Assembly: GCA_023954255.1 (NCBI GenBank)
Contig: JAMLIH010000001.1
Span: 56,411-120,410, forward strand
Origin: Phyllobacteriaceae bacterium
GTDB taxonomy: Bacteria > Pseudomonadota > Alphaproteobacteria > Rhizobiales > Rhizobiaceae
DNA: 64,000 nt
Reading direction: 5' to 3'
Shown here: piece after piece, positions 44,124 through 53,449 of the stretch
Layout: the number at the start of each line of letters is the position of its first letter
Numbering within the stretch: position 1 is the stretch's first letter
Position numbers and translations under genes: made by a program
Notes under the pieces: model-generated
What the model saw: only the letters and a program-made list of their open reading frames with translations
Database searches by the model: none
What the model was told of the DNA's origin: nothing

Positions 44124-44900
44124 ATGCCAAAACGCCGCCGTATCTACGAAGGCAAGGCCAAAATCCTTTACGAGGGTCCGGAACCCGGCACCCTGATCCA
44201 GTTCTTCAAGGACGACGCCACCGCCTTCAACAAGAAGAAGCATGAGATCGTCGACGGCAAGGGCGTGCTCAACAACCGCATTTCCGAGCACATCTTCACC
44301 CATTTGAACCAGATCGGCATCCCGACCCATTTCATCCGCCGCCTCAACATGCGCGAGCAGTTGATCCGCGAGGTCGAGATCATCCCGCTGGAAGTGGTGG
44401 TGCGCAACGTCGCTGCCGGTTCGCTGTCGCAGCGCCTCGGCATCCCGGAAGGCGAATTGCTGCCGCGTTCGATCATCGAGTTCTATTACAAGAAGGACGA
44501 ACTCGACGATCCGATGGTTTCCGAGGAACACATCACCGCCTTCGGCTGGGCCTCGCCGCCGGAAATCGACGACATCATGTCGCTCGCCGTGCGCATCAAC
44601 GACTTTCTCTCCGGCCTGTTTCTCGGCGTCGGCATCCGCCTGGTTGATTTCAAGATCGAGCTTGGCAGGCTGTTCGAGGGCGACATGATGCGCATCGTGC
44701 TTGCCGACGAGATTTCGCCCGACTCCTGCCGGCTGTGGGACATCAAGACCGACGAGAAGATGGACAAGGACCGCTTCCGCCGCGACATGGGCGGCCTTCT
44801 CGAGGCCTATCGCGAAGTCGCCAACCGGCTCGGCATCATGAACGAGAACGAACCTGTCCGCGGCAAGGGCCCGGTGCTGGTTTCAAGCAACGACGACTAA
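44124..44900 (+). CDS. purC: Phosphoribosylaminoimidazole-succinocarboxamide synthase
   Basis: SAICAR synthase of de novo purine synthesis; 258 residues. Family landmarks: [60 protein letters not shown], and [12 protein letters not shown] followed by [14 protein letters not shown] (the aspartate-rich active site). Start ATG 44124 (MPKRRRIY). First of the purC-purS-purQ run. Confidence 0.97.
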   Translation: MPKRRRIYEGKAKILYEGPEPGTLIQFFKDDATAFNKKKHEIVDGKGVLNNRISEHIFTHLNQIGIPTHFIRRLNMREQLIREVEIIPLEVVVRNVAAGSLSQRLGIPEGELLPRSIIEFYYKKDELDDPMVSEEHITAFGWASPPEIDDIMSLAVRINDFLSGLFLGVGIRLVDFKIELGRLFEGDMMRIVLADEISPDSCRLWDIKTDEKMDKDRFRRDMGGLLEAYREVANRLGIMNENEPVRGKGPVLVSSNDD

Positions 44901-44946
44901 ACCGGCAAGCGGACGAGATGCCAGAACGGCCAACCGGAAAGAACAC

Positions 44947-45189
44947 ATGATCAAGGCACGCGTAACCGTAACCCTGAAGAATGGCGTCCTCGACCCGCAG
45001 GGCAAGGCCATCGAAAAATCTCTCGGTGCGCTCGGCTTCGGCGGCGTCGGCTCCGTGCGCCAGGGCAAGGTCTTCGATGTCGAACTCGATACGAAGGACA
45101 GAAAGAAGGCTGAAGCCGACCTCTCGGCCATGTGCGAAAAGCTCCTCGCCAACACGGTGATCGAGGATTATCACGTGGACATACTATGA
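44947..45189 (+). CDS. purS: Phosphoribosylformylglycinamidine synthase subunit PurS
   Basis: Small subunit of the three-part FGAM synthase (PurLQS) found in alphaproteobacteria and Gram-positives. The 80 residues match the family: [46 protein letters not shown]. It bridges PurL and PurQ. Stop overlaps the purQ start (ATGA). Confidence 0.96.
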   Translation: MIKARVTVTLKNGVLDPQGKAIEKSLGALGFGGVGSVRQGKVFDVELDTKDRKKAEADLSAMCEKLLANTVIEDYHVDIL

Positions 45190-45869
45190 CGACCTCCGCC
45201 GTTATCCTCTTTCCTGGCCTCAACCGCGACCGCGACATGATTGCCGCGCTGACGAAGATCAGCGGCAAGGCGCCTGCCGTCGTCTGGCACACCGAAACCG
45301 CCCTGCCCGAAGCCGATCTCTATGTCATTCCCGGCGGCTTTTCCTATGGCGACTATCTGCGCGCCGGCGCCATTGCCGCGCGTTCCCCCGTCATGGATGC
45401 CCTGCGCGGCAAGGCTGCCGCCGGAAGCCGCATCCTCGGCGTCTGCAACGGCTTCCAGATTCTGACCGAAGCAGGCCTGCTGCCCGGCGCGCTGATGCGC
45501 AATGCAGGCCTCAACTTCGTCTGCAGGGAAGTGCTGCTGGAAGTGGTGAACGCAGAAACGATGTTTACCCGCGGCTACGCGCAGGGCCAGATCCTGCGCT
45601 GCCCGGTCGCCCATCACGATGGCAACTACTTCGCAGATGCAAAGACGCTGGCAGGGATCGAGGACAACGGTCAGGTCGCCTTCCGTTATGCCAGCGGCAC
45701 CAATCCGAACGGTTCGGTCAACGACATTGCCGGCATTGTCAGCCAACAGGGCAATGTGCTCGGCATGATGCCCCATCCCGAAAATCTGATCGAGCCTGCC
45801 CATGGCGGCATGGACGGCCGCGCCCTGTTCGAGGCAGCCCTCGAGCGGCTCGAAAAGAACGCTGCATGA
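45186..45869 (+). CDS. purQ: Phosphoribosylformylglycinamidine synthase glutaminase subunit
   Basis: Class I glutamine amidotransferase of 227 residues. Catalytic Cys is in GVCNGFQIL and the final His/Glu pair in [11 protein letters not shown]. It supplies ammonia to PurL. Start is ATG 45186 inside the purS stop; its own stop overlaps the start of a lipoprotein gene (ATGA). Confidence 0.97.
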   Translation: MTTSAVILFPGLNRDRDMIAALTKISGKAPAVVWHTETALPEADLYVIPGGFSYGDYLRAGAIAARSPVMDALRGKAAAGSRILGVCNGFQILTEAGLLPGALMRNAGLNFVCREVLLEVVNAETMFTRGYAQGQILRCPVAHHDGNYFADAKTLAGIEDNGQVAFRYASGTNPNGSVNDIAGIVSQQGNVLGMMPHPENLIEPAHGGMDGRALFEAALERLEKNAA

Positions 45870-46279
45870 AACGGGTAAAACGAGCGCTAGCCACGACTGC
45901 CGGCGCCGTGCTCCTCTGCGCCGCCTTGACCGGATGCCAGACAAAAAACGGCGGTGCGCTGACCACGACCACCGACCGGTCCGAAGCCGTCGCCCTGCTG
46001 CAGACCATCAACAATCAGGCCCAGACCTGCTGGATGAAGTCGAAGGACAAGGTCTTCCGCTCCTACCGAGTCATCCCCGAACTCGATACCAGGGTCGGCA
46101 AGCCGCGCATTCTGCTGGTGGAGGCAAAGGCCGCACAGGGCCTGCCGCAACTGGTGATCGAGGCCGAAGGAAAGCCTGCCCGGCTTACCACCTATGGCCC
46201 GCTGACATCCGATCCCCTCTCCGCGCGCATCAACACGGACATCATGCGCTGGACATCCGGCAAGACCGGCTGCGCGTAA
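45866..46279 (+). CDS. Predicted lipoprotein coupled to purQ
   Basis: Product of 137 residues. The signal [20 protein letters not shown] ends with a lipobox (LTGC), so it should be a lipidated, membrane-anchored protein. The mature part contains one more cysteine pair (QTCWMKS, TGCA) and the core [24 protein letters not shown]. No family recognised. Its start overlaps the purQ stop, although its location in the cell is quite different, so the coupling looks like a passenger gene. Confidence 0.75.
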   Translation: MKRVKRALATTAGAVLLCAALTGCQTKNGGALTTTTDRSEAVALLQTINNQAQTCWMKSKDKVFRSYRVIPELDTRVGKPRILLVEAKAAQGLPQLVIEAEGKPARLTTYGPLTSDPLSARINTDIMRWTSGKTGCA

Positions 46280-46285
46280 GGCACG

Positions 46286-46960
46286 ATGGCCCGCCTGCTG
46301 CCCCGCCTGCTGCCCCGCCTGCTGCAATGGGTCGGATTTCTTGCCGGACTGGGCGGCCTGATCCTGCAGTTTGTGCTGACCATTCCCGCTTCCATGGAGG
46401 CCGGCCGCAGCCTTGCCGGTTCGATCGTCTTCTTCTTTTCCTTCTTTACCGTGCTGACCAACATTCTGGTCATGCTGACCCATGCCGCCGGACTGGGACT
46501 GGATGGCGGGCGGCTTGCCGTCCTGCAGCGCCCGCTCGTCCGAGCCGGACTTGTCGCTGCCATCAGCCTCGTGGGTCTGGTCTATTTCCTCATCCTGTCG
46601 GCTCTGTGGCAGCCTCAGGGCTGGTGGCGGGTTGCCGACACCACGCTGCATTACGTCACGCCGGTAATCTATGCACTCTGGTGGCTGATTGCGGGGCGGG
46701 ACGGCACGAGCCGCTGGCGCGATCCGTTGCTGTGGCTCGTCTGGCCGCTGGCCTATCTCGCCTATGCGCTCGCCCGCGCCCCGATTGCCGGTGAAGTGCC
46801 CTACCCCTTCCTCGACTACCTGCAAAACGGCTGGCAACCCGTTCTGACTGCCATTGGCGGTCTGCTCGTGCTGTTTATCGCTCTTGGCCTCGCCGTTGTT
46901 GCGGCCGACCGCTTTCTGCCCGCCTCTCAGTCCCAGAAGCTGCGCGACAATTCCCGCTGA
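46286..46960 (+). CDS. Pr6Pr-family membrane protein
   Basis: Product of 224 residues with six hydrophobic segments. The motifs FFSFFTVLTNILVML, LHYVTPVIYALWW and PLAYLAYALARAPI...YPFLDY fit the Pr6Pr/FAR-17a-like (PF14808-type) group, whose relatives are FAHFA hydrolases in animals; bacterial function is unknown. The first residues contain three copies of a 12-bp unit (RLLP RLLP RLLQ), slippage-prone. Its 3' end overlaps the convergent DUF1127 gene by 34 bp. Confidence 0.8.
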   Translation: MARLLPRLLPRLLQWVGFLAGLGGLILQFVLTIPASMEAGRSLAGSIVFFFSFFTVLTNILVMLTHAAGLGLDGGRLAVLQRPLVRAGLVAAISLVGLVYFLILSALWQPQGWWRVADTTLHYVTPVIYALWWLIAGRDGTSRWRDPLLWLVWPLAYLAYALARAPIAGEVPYPFLDYLQNGWQPVLTAIGGLLVLFIALGLAVVAADRFLPASQSQKLRDNSR

Positions 46961-47175
46961 CGGGCTTTCTGCGTAATACCGACATCCTCGAGCAGCCGGT
47001 CATCGAGCTGAGCAAGGGCGCGGCGGCTGCGGTATTTGGCAAACCTGCCCCTGAGTCTTCCAAGGAGCCAGCCTGCCCGCACTGCCACCTGCCGCAAGAC
47101 ACCCGGCTGCCTACTGCCCTCGTCATATTCGATCTCCCGGCCCGACGGGAGGAAACCTGTTCTCTGCATTGTCAT
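46927..47175 (-). CDS. DUF1127 small protein
   Basis: Product of 82 residues. The C-terminal half is the DUF1127 (YjiS-like) signature: RSRRALAQLDDRLLEDVGITQKAR with positively charged surroundings. Such proteins can bind RNA or ribosome-linked targets and are often placed divergent from MocR/GntR-type regulators, as here. Start ATG 47173-47175 has AAGGG upstream. Overlaps the Pr6Pr 3' end. Confidence 0.87.
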   Translation of the reverse strand: MTMQRTGFLPSGREIEYDEGSRQPGVLRQVAVRAGWLLGRLRGRFAKYRSRRALAQLDDRLLEDVGITQKARQRELSRSFWD

Positions 47176-47216
47176 TATTGTATCCCTTAATATGCATCCA
47201 GTAGCATTATTGTATC
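47173..47216. promoter_or_regulatory. 12-bp direct repeats in the DUF1127-MocR intergenic region
   Basis: CATTATTGTATC occurs exactly at 47173-47184 and 47205-47216, 32 bp apart, about three helical turns. MocR/PdxR-type regulators are known to bind paired direct repeats of this kind near their own promoters. The first copy covers the DUF1127 start codon and the second lies just upstream of the MocR -35 element. The link to this MocR is inferred. Confidence 0.7.
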
Positions 47217-47221
47217 TATTG

Positions 47222-47250
47222 TTGACACGGGGCGTGGATCAACCTAAACA
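47222..47250 (+). promoter_or_regulatory. MocR promoter, probably leaderless
   Basis: TTGACA (47222-47227) and TAAACA (47245-47250) are 17 bp apart. A start near 47257-47258 falls on the ATG at 47259, and no Shine-Dalgarno precedes that ATG. The transcript would be leaderless or nearly so. The -10 is a moderate match. Confidence 0.5.
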
Positions 47251-47258
47251 TTGTTCCC

Positions 47259-48695
47259 ATGACACAAATCCCCGACAGCTATCTGCCGCAACTGCTCCAG
47301 GGCAACCAGCCGATATACGTTCGGCTGGCGGATGCCATCGAACAGGACATCGATGAGGGCGTGCTGCCGGCAGGTTGCCGCCTGCCGCCGATGCGCAATC
47401 TCGCCTTCGATATCGGTGTGACAATCGGAACAATCAGCCGCGCCTATAATCTGATCGCCGAGCGCGGCCTTGTTGTTGGCGAGGTCGGCCGCGGCACCTA
47501 TGTGCGCAACCGCGAGAAAGTGCCCTACCCGCAGCCTGCCCCGATGTCCCACAGAGCCGCGCAGCATCCGGTCTTCGACCTCGGCGAAAGCGGCGAAGCG
47601 GTCATGAACCTCGACACCACTTCCGCCGTCCACACCGGCCAGGCGCAGATCATTGCGGAACAGTTCGCCGACATCGCCGCCCGACACCCTCACATGCTGA
47701 CCGACTACGTGCCGGGCATTCCCGCCTCCTGGCGGGAAGCAGGCGGCCTGCTGCTGTCGCGGCCGGGCTTTGCACCCTCGCCCGACACCATCGTCGCCAC
47801 CAACGGCGCCCATGCCGGTATCATGGCCGTCATCATGACGCTGACCGCGCCCGGCGAGCGCATCGTTTTCGAAACGGCAACCTATGCCGCCATTGCCCGC
47901 AGCGCAGCGCTTGCCGGCAGGCGGATCATCGAGGCGCCGATGGATGAGGATGGCATCCTGCCGGAAGAGTTCGAGAAGCTGTGCGCCCGCCAGCATCCCA
48001 GACTGCTCTATCTGATGCCGTCGCTCAACAATCCGACGCTTGCCCGCCTGCCGGCAAAACGCCGTGAGGCGATTGCCGAAATCTGCCGCCGCTACAGCGT
48101 GTGGATTATCGAGGATGCCGTCTACGCACCGCTTTCGGGCGACACCGAGCCGCCGATTGCCAGCCTCTGTCCGGAACTCACCTTCCATGTCGGCGCCATG
48201 TCGAAAACCGTGTCTGCAAGCCTGCGCGCGGGCTGGATCGCGTGCCCGCCCGGCTATGCCGGACGGGTGCAGCCCGCCCACCGGATGTTTTCCGGCGGCG
48301 GCAGCTATCCGATGAAGGAACTTGCCAGCCGCCTGGTGCTTTCAGGCGAGGCGGAGCGGGCATTGCAGAAGACGCGCATGGTGATCGGCCGCCGTCATGA
48401 CCTGCTGTGCGAGGTGCTCGGCGGCTTCGACCTGCGCTCCAATCCGGCCTGCCCCTTTGCCTGGCTGATGCTGCCGGAGCCCTGGCGCTCCGGCCCGTTT
48501 CGCGATGCCGTCCTGCAGCGCGGCATCATGATCGCCCAGGAGGACGACTTCAAACCGGCACGGTCCAATGTGACATTTCACGCCGTGCGTATCGCCTTTG
48601 CCACGCAGTACAGCGACGAACGCTACCGCGAAGCCTTTGCCGCCATCCGCGACGTGCTGGAAAGCGGCGTTGCGGGGCATACGGCCGGCACCTGA
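47259..48695 (+). CDS. MocR-family regulator (GntR HTH fused to aminotransferase fold)
   Basis: Product of 478 residues. Residues 1-75 are a GntR winged helix (YVRLADAIEQDIDEGVLPAGCRLPPMRNLAFDIGVTIGTISRAYNLI). The rest is a class I aminotransferase-like domain with PLP lysine in GAMSKTVSASLRAGW (about residue 316). These proteins sense PLP or related metabolites. The target is often the adjacent divergent gene; here that is DUF1127. The gene separates purQ from purL. Confidence 0.93.
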   Translation: MTQIPDSYLPQLLQGNQPIYVRLADAIEQDIDEGVLPAGCRLPPMRNLAFDIGVTIGTISRAYNLIAERGLVVGEVGRGTYVRNREKVPYPQPAPMSHRAAQHPVFDLGESGEAVMNLDTTSAVHTGQAQIIAEQFADIAARHPHMLTDYVPGIPASWREAGGLLLSRPGFAPSPDTIVATNGAHAGIMAVIMTLTAPGERIVFETATYAAIARSAALAGRRIIEAPMDEDGILPEEFEKLCARQHPRLLYLMPSLNNPTLARLPAKRREAIAEICRRYSVWIIEDAVYAPLSGDTEPPIASLCPELTFHVGAMSKTVSASLRAGWIACPPGYAGRVQPAHRMFSGGGSYPMKELASRLVLSGEAERALQKTRMVIGRRHDLLCEVLGGFDLRSNPACPFAWLMLPEPWRSGPFRDAVLQRGIMIAQEDDFKPARSNVTFHAVRIAFATQYSDERYREAFAAIRDVLESGVAGHTAGT

Positions 48696-48833
48696 ACCGC
48701 CCCGTCTCCGGGCAAGGAAGACGAACGCCCGCGAAGGGCCAATTTCCTGCGGAACACGCAAGATTGCCATACACATTTCGTCTGCGATTGGGTAACTAGG
48801 CCTCAGAGCCCGCCCCAATCCCGAAAGCCCGTG

Positions 48834-51074
48834 ATGACCCTTCGCAACGACATCGAGATCACCGAGGAAATGGTCGAGGCCCATGGCCTCAAACCCGACG
48901 AGTATCAGCGCATTCTCGACCTGATCGGCCGCGAGCCGAGCTTTACCGAACTCGGTATTTTCTCCGCCATGTGGAACGAGCACTGTTCCTACAAGTCCTC
49001 GAAGAAATGGCTGAAGACATTGCCCACCACAGGCCCGCAGGTCATCCAGGGCCCCGGCGAGAACGCCGGTGTTGTCGATATCGGCGACGGTGATTGCGTC
49101 GTCTTCAAGATGGAGAGCCACAACCACCCTTCCTACATCGAGCCCTATCAGGGTGCTGCCACCGGTGTCGGCGGCATTCTGCGCGATGTTTTCACCATGG
49201 GCGCGCGTCCCGTTGCCGCCATGAATGCACTCAGATTCGGCGATCCCGATCATCCCAAGACCCGCCATCTTGTGGCCGGAGTCGTTGCCGGCGTTGGCGG
49301 CTACGGCAATTCCTTCGGGGTGCCGACGGTCGGCGGCGAGGTCGAGTTCCATCCTCGTTACAACGGCAACATTCTGGTCAACGCCTTTGCCGCCGGCATC
49401 GCCAGGACGGACGCCATCTTCTACTCCAGGGCCGAGGGTGTCGGCCTGCCCGTCGTCTATCTCGGTGCCAAGACGGGCCGCGACGGCGTCGGCGGCGCCA
49501 CCATGGCCTCTGCCGAATTCGACGAGAAGATCGACGAGAAACGCCCTACCGTGCAGGTCGGCGATCCGTTCACCGAAAAATGCCTGCTCGAAGCCTGCCT
49601 CGAACTGATGCAGACCGGCGCCGTCATCGCCATTCAGGACATGGGCGCTGCGGGACTGACCTGCTCGGCGGTCGAAATGGGCGCCAAGGGCGATCTCGGC
49701 ATCGAACTCGATCTCGACCGGGTGCCCGTGCGCGAGGAGCAAATGAGCCCCTACGAGATGATGCTGTCGGAAAGCCAGGAGCGCATGCTCATGGTGCTGC
49801 GCCCCGACAAGGAGGAAGAGGCCAAGGCCATCTTCGAGAAATGGGGGCTCGATTTCGCCATTGTCGGCACCACGACCGACGATCTGCGCTTCCGCATCCT
49901 TCACCAGGGTGACGAGGTCGCTAACCTGCCGATCAAGGAACTGGGTGACGAGGCGCCGGAATATGACCGACCCTGGATCGAACCCGGCAGGCATTCGCCG
50001 CTATCGGCAGGCGATGTGGAACCGCCCGCCGACTACAACACCGCCCTGCTGCAATTGCTCGCCTCTCCCGATCTGTGCTCACGCCGATGGGTCTGGGAGC
50101 AATACGACACCTACATTCAGGGCAATTCCCTGCAGCGTCCGGGCGGCGATGCCGGCGTGGTGCGCATCGAGGGCAGCCACAAGGCGCTTGCCTTCACCTC
50201 GGACGTGACGCCACGCTATTGCGAGGCCGATCCCTTTGAAGGCGGCAAGCAGGCGGTTGCCGAGTGCTTCCGCAACCTGACCGCCGTTGGCGCCGAGCCG
50301 CTTGCGGCCACCGACAACCTCAACTTCGGCAACCCCGAACGGCCGGAAATCATGGGCCAGCTTGTCTTTGCCATCAAGGGGATTGGTGAAGCCTGTGAGG
50401 CGCTCGGCATGCCCATCGTCTCCGGCAACGTGTCACTCTACAACGAGACCAATGGCGAGCCGATCCTGCCGACGCCCACCATCGGTGCGGTTGGCCTGCT
50501 GCCGGATGCCTCCGTGATGGCCACCATTGGCGGTGCGAAGGATGGCGACCGGGTCATGCTGATCGGCACACCGGGCACCCATCTCGGCCGCTCCTCCTAC
50601 ATGCGTACCTGCCTTGGCCGCGAGGAAGGCCCACCCCCGCCCGTCGACCTGCTGATGGAAAAGACACACGGCGATTACGTGCGCGCTGCGATCCGCTCTG
50701 CCTATGTCACCGCCTGTCACGACCTCTCCGATGGCGGCCTCGCCGTAGCGCTGGCCGAAATGGCAATCGCTGCAGGCAGGGGCATGGAAATCGCGCTGCA
50801 AGCGGCTGCTCCCCATGCACCCACCCACGCGGCACTTTTCGGCGAGGACCAGGCACGTTACCTGTGCACGGTTCCGGCCGATCTCGCCGCGATGTTCATG
50901 GCCAATGCGGAAGGTGCCGGCGTTACCTGTCATGATCTCGGCACGGTCGGCGGCGGCAGGCTGAAGATCGACGGCCACATCGATATCGCGGTGGAGCAAT
51001 TGCGCAACGCCCATGAATCGTGGTTTCCTGCCTACATGGAAGGCGGCGCGAATCCCGCCATCGCCGCCGAATAA
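48834..51074 (+). CDS. purL: Phosphoribosylformylglycinamidine synthase, PurL subunit
   Basis: Synthetase subunit of the PurLQS complex, 746 residues, short form without a glutaminase domain. Family landmarks: [58 protein letters not shown], and the second half QPGGDAG-like [11 protein letters not shown] and [12 protein letters not shown] 48834 or the GTG at 48831 starts it. It is separated from purS/purQ by lipoprotein, Pr6Pr, DUF1127 and MocR genes, and followed by bolA and grxD. Confidence 0.97.
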   Translation: MTLRNDIEITEEMVEAHGLKPDEYQRILDLIGREPSFTELGIFSAMWNEHCSYKSSKKWLKTLPTTGPQVIQGPGENAGVVDIGDGDCVVFKMESHNHPSYIEPYQGAATGVGGILRDVFTMGARPVAAMNALRFGDPDHPKTRHLVAGVVAGVGGYGNSFGVPTVGGEVEFHPRYNGNILVNAFAAGIARTDAIFYSRAEGVGLPVVYLGAKTGRDGVGGATMASAEFDEKIDEKRPTVQVGDPFTEKCLLEACLELMQTGAVIAIQDMGAAGLTCSAVEMGAKGDLGIELDLDRVPVREEQMSPYEMMLSESQERMLMVLRPDKEEEAKAIFEKWGLDFAIVGTTTDDLRFRILHQGDEVANLPIKELGDEAPEYDRPWIEPGRHSPLSAGDVEPPADYNTALLQLLASPDLCSRRWVWEQYDTYIQGNSLQRPGGDAGVVRIEGSHKALAFTSDVTPRYCEADPFEGGKQAVAECFRNLTAVGAEPLAATDNLNFGNPERPEIMGQLVFAIKGIGEACEALGMPIVSGNVSLYNETNGEPILPTPTIGAVGLLPDASVMATIGGAKDGDRVMLIGTPGTHLGRSSYMRTCLGREEGPPPPVDLLMEKTHGDYVRAAIRSAYVTACHDLSDGGLAVALAEMAIAAGRGMEIALQAAAPHAPTHAALFGEDQARYLCTVPADLAAMFMANAEGAGVTCHDLGTVGGGRLKIDGHIDIAVEQLRNAHESWFPAYMEGGANPAIAAE

Positions 51075-51100
51075 ACGGCTGCAAGCAGCGAGGTGATGCA

Positions 51101-51334
51101 ATGCCGATGAACGCCGCCGATATCGAGAAGATGATCAAGGTCGCCATTCCCGATGCCATGGTCAAGATCACCGATCTGGCGGGTGACGGCGATCACTATG
51201 CCGCTGAAGTGGTCTCCGAAAGCTTTCGCGGGCTGACCCGCGTCAAGCAGCACCAGATGGTCTACGAGGCGCTGCAGGGCAACATGGGCGGCGTGCTGCA
51301 TGCGCTTGCTCTGCAGACCAGCGCGCCGGAATAG
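51101..51334 (+). CDS. bolA: BolA family protein
   Basis: Product of 77 residues with the BolA/IbaG fold: AADIEKMIKVAIPDAMVKITDLAGDGDHYAAEVVSESFRG, and the KQHQMVYEAL helix with the conserved His. BolA proteins pair with monothiol glutaredoxins in iron-sulfur cluster and iron sensing; the glutaredoxin gene lies 236 bp further on. GAGGTGATGCA is the ribosome binding site for ATG 51101. Confidence 0.93.
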   Translation: MPMNAADIEKMIKVAIPDAMVKITDLAGDGDHYAAEVVSESFRGLTRVKQHQMVYEALQGNMGGVLHALALQTSAPE

Positions 51335-51345
51335 GCAGTTCGCAC

Positions 51346-51486
51346 ATGCCCCAACCCCGCAAGACCAGCGGACTTGAGAAAGTCCCGCCCATCGTCACAA
51401 GGCCGCTCGTGAGGGACAGCCTGTTCTGGTGGGGCGTGGCTGCAGCAGTCTTCTGGATTGCCGTTCTGTGGTGGCTGCTCGGCTGA
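51346..51486 (+). CDS. 46-residue membrane protein between bolA and grxD
   Basis: A short frame, ATG 51346 to TGA 51484-51486. It encodes a polar N-terminus (MPQPRKTSGLEKVPPIVTRP) and one strong Trp-rich helix (LFWWGVAAAVFWIAVLWWLLG). GGCAG precedes the ATG. It starts 12 bases after bolA and is followed 84 bp later by grxD on the same strand, so it sits inside that operon. I recall similar short genes at this spot in other Rhizobiales but cannot confirm; function unknown. Confidence 0.62.
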   Translation: MPQPRKTSGLEKVPPIVTRPLVRDSLFWWGVAAAVFWIAVLWWLLG

Positions 51487-51570
51487 GGGCAAGCTTGATA
51501 AACACCCGCCAATACACGATATAAACGATGGATAAGGCGCGGGACTCCGCAACCGAAAAGGAATCAAATC

Positions 51571-51912
51571 ATGAGCGGAATGCACGAATTCATTGATAAT
51601 GAAGTGAAAAACAACGATGTCGTACTGTTCATGAAGGGCACGCCCGACTTCCCGCAATGCGGTTTTTCCGGTCAGGTCGTGCAAATCCTCAACTATCTCG
51701 GCATCGACTACAAGGGCGTCAACGTGCTTGCTGACGACGATCTGCGACAGGGCATCAAGGACTATACCAACTGGCCGACCGTACCCCAGCTCTACGTCAA
51801 GGGCGAATTCGTCGGAGGCTGCGACATCGTGCGGGAAATGTTCCAGCAGGGCGAGTTGCAGACCCATCTGACCGAAAAAGGCGTTCCGGTAAACGGCAAG
51901 GCGCTTGCCTGA
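51571..51912 (+). CDS. grxD: Monothiol glutaredoxin
   Basis: Product of 113 residues. The CGFS active site ([19 protein letters not shown]), the cis-Pro region [17 protein letters not shown] and length are typical of the Grx4/GrxD group that carries [2Fe-2S] clusters with BolA. AAAGGAATC precedes ATG 51571. Placed in the bolA operon, consistent with a joint iron-sulfur role. Confidence 0.95.
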   Translation: MSGMHEFIDNEVKNNDVVLFMKGTPDFPQCGFSGQVVQILNYLGIDYKGVNVLADDDLRQGIKDYTNWPTVPQLYVKGEFVGGCDIVREMFQQGELQTHLTEKGVPVNGKALA

Positions 51913-52192
51913 GGTTTCTGCCGCCTGACTACCCCCTTGCCGCGGAACAGCCCGGCACCAGTTCCCCGTGACATGCTTGCGGAAAATGCGGCTAATCTGA
52001 TTCGGCTGTCATCAAACGGGCTCATTTCGCACATAAGCGTGGCAGCCAACGGTTTGGCAGTCGGGTTTGGCGGTCATATGTGTTTCCGCTGCCATATTTG
52101 GTGATTTGTATTGCCAGCTGCGGTGGGGTAAATGTCAGGCCCACAAGGACCGCGTGGGTGATGGCCGGTCGCTATCGGGTTTCAGGCATGTC

Positions 52193-53428
52193 ATGACGAT
52201 GCTGAAGCAGGGCGATCATCAAGTGGGGCGGCAACCTCAGGCAGGGCAGAGTTTGGCAATTTCTTCAACCAGTACCATCGGCACCATTGCTGACAGACTG
52301 AAAACCGGGGTGAAAGCCGCCGGTGTGAGCCTTCTTGCCGCCGTGCTTCTTTCCGGCTGTGTCGGCGGGCCCGGCACCTATTTTGAGAGCGTCAGCCGCG
52401 ATGCCCGCAAGAAAGGCGTCGAGGGCACGAGCGAATTGACCGCGCTCTCCGTCGATCCGGTGCAGCAGCAAACGCTTGATCCGATCGCTGGCGCGGCCAC
52501 AACCGAAACTACGCAAGATCTTCAGCCCCAGAACCCCCAGCTCATGGCAACGGCCCCGCTGCCGCAAACTCTCGATCCTGCAGCGGCGAGTGCAGGCCAG
52601 CCGGCAACACCACCAACGGCCCTTGCGCTTTCGGCTAACTCGGAAATCCTGACGGTTCCTGCCCTGCCCGAGCCACAGGACGGCCCTGCAGCCGGTAATA
52701 CCCTGCCAGGCGTTGCAGTCGGACCGACGCCAAACGCGAACGCCTATTCCGATGCCCGCTATGCCTCGATAATCCCCCAGGCAACCGAATTGCTGGGAAC
52801 TTCCAGCGGCTTTTCGATCGGCACGCAGACCGAGCCGCTGATCGATCCCTATGAGCAGGCAGCCGAGATGCGCATCTCGCAGCTCTACCCCTCCATCGAT
52901 CACGGTCAGTGCAAGTCCGGGCGAGGCCCCTCTCCCAAGCGCATGGGCGCCAAACGCATTACCCCCGGCGATCCCTATTACATCGAAATCCGCATGCGCC
53001 AGACGCCGCTCATGCCCGTCGGCCACACCTATGTCGCCTATGGCAAACTGGGTGGAAACGGCGAAATCCTCACCGAGAACCTGATCATGCTGGCGCCGAT
53101 GGGCGGCTATGTCGGCGCGGCGATTGCTTCCGGCGTGCCGATGCCGGGCGTGCTGAAGCCCCATCCCGATGACTGCCGCATCCGCCCTGACATCGCCTAT
53201 CGCGTCTCGCTGTCTGCCCAGCGCTATGAGAAGCTGCTGACGGAAATCAGCCAGGCGAAGACGGAAAAGCCGAAATATCTGCTGTTTGCCAACAACTGCA
53301 ACCACTTCATGACGCGCATTGCCGGTTCCGTCGGCATCCAACCGCCCAAGAACATCTATGTTCCCGCCGTGCAGTACCTGCACGACATGATCGAGGCGAA
53401 TGAGGGCGTCAAGGTCGCCCGCTGGTAA
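52193..53428 (+). CDS. Lipoprotein with a C-terminal Cys/His domain
   Basis: Frame open from 52067; the first ATGs are at 52193 and 52199. A hydrophobic signal ending AAVLLSGC carries a lipobox (about residue 57 from 52193). A Gln/Pro/Thr-rich linker (about 70-220) leads to a folded part (about 270-410) with VGHTYVAYGKLG and NNCNHFMTRIAG. A His in the first and a Cys-Asn-His in the second suggest a papain-like or LRAT-like Cys/His active site, but I would not assign one. It is not obviously tied to its neighbours. Confidence 0.7.
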   Translation: MTMLKQGDHQVGRQPQAGQSLAISSTSTIGTIADRLKTGVKAAGVSLLAAVLLSGCVGGPGTYFESVSRDARKKGVEGTSELTALSVDPVQQQTLDPIAGAATTETTQDLQPQNPQLMATAPLPQTLDPAAASAGQPATPPTALALSANSEILTVPALPEPQDGPAAGNTLPGVAVGPTPNANAYSDARYASIIPQATELLGTSSGFSIGTQTEPLIDPYEQAAEMRISQLYPSIDHGQCKSGRGPSPKRMGAKRITPGDPYYIEIRMRQTPLMPVGHTYVAYGKLGGNGEILTENLIMLAPMGGYVGAAIASGVPMPGVLKPHPDDCRIRPDIAYRVSLSAQRYEKLLTEISQAKTEKPKYLLFANNCNHFMTRIAGSVGIQPPKNIYVPAVQYLHDMIEANEGVKVARW

Positions 53429-53449
53429 CAGCGGGGCAATTTCACGCCA

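Noticed and set aside
48342-49994. 550-codon frame antisense to MocR and purL
   Set aside because: Overlaps two genes with clear motifs; no supporting features.
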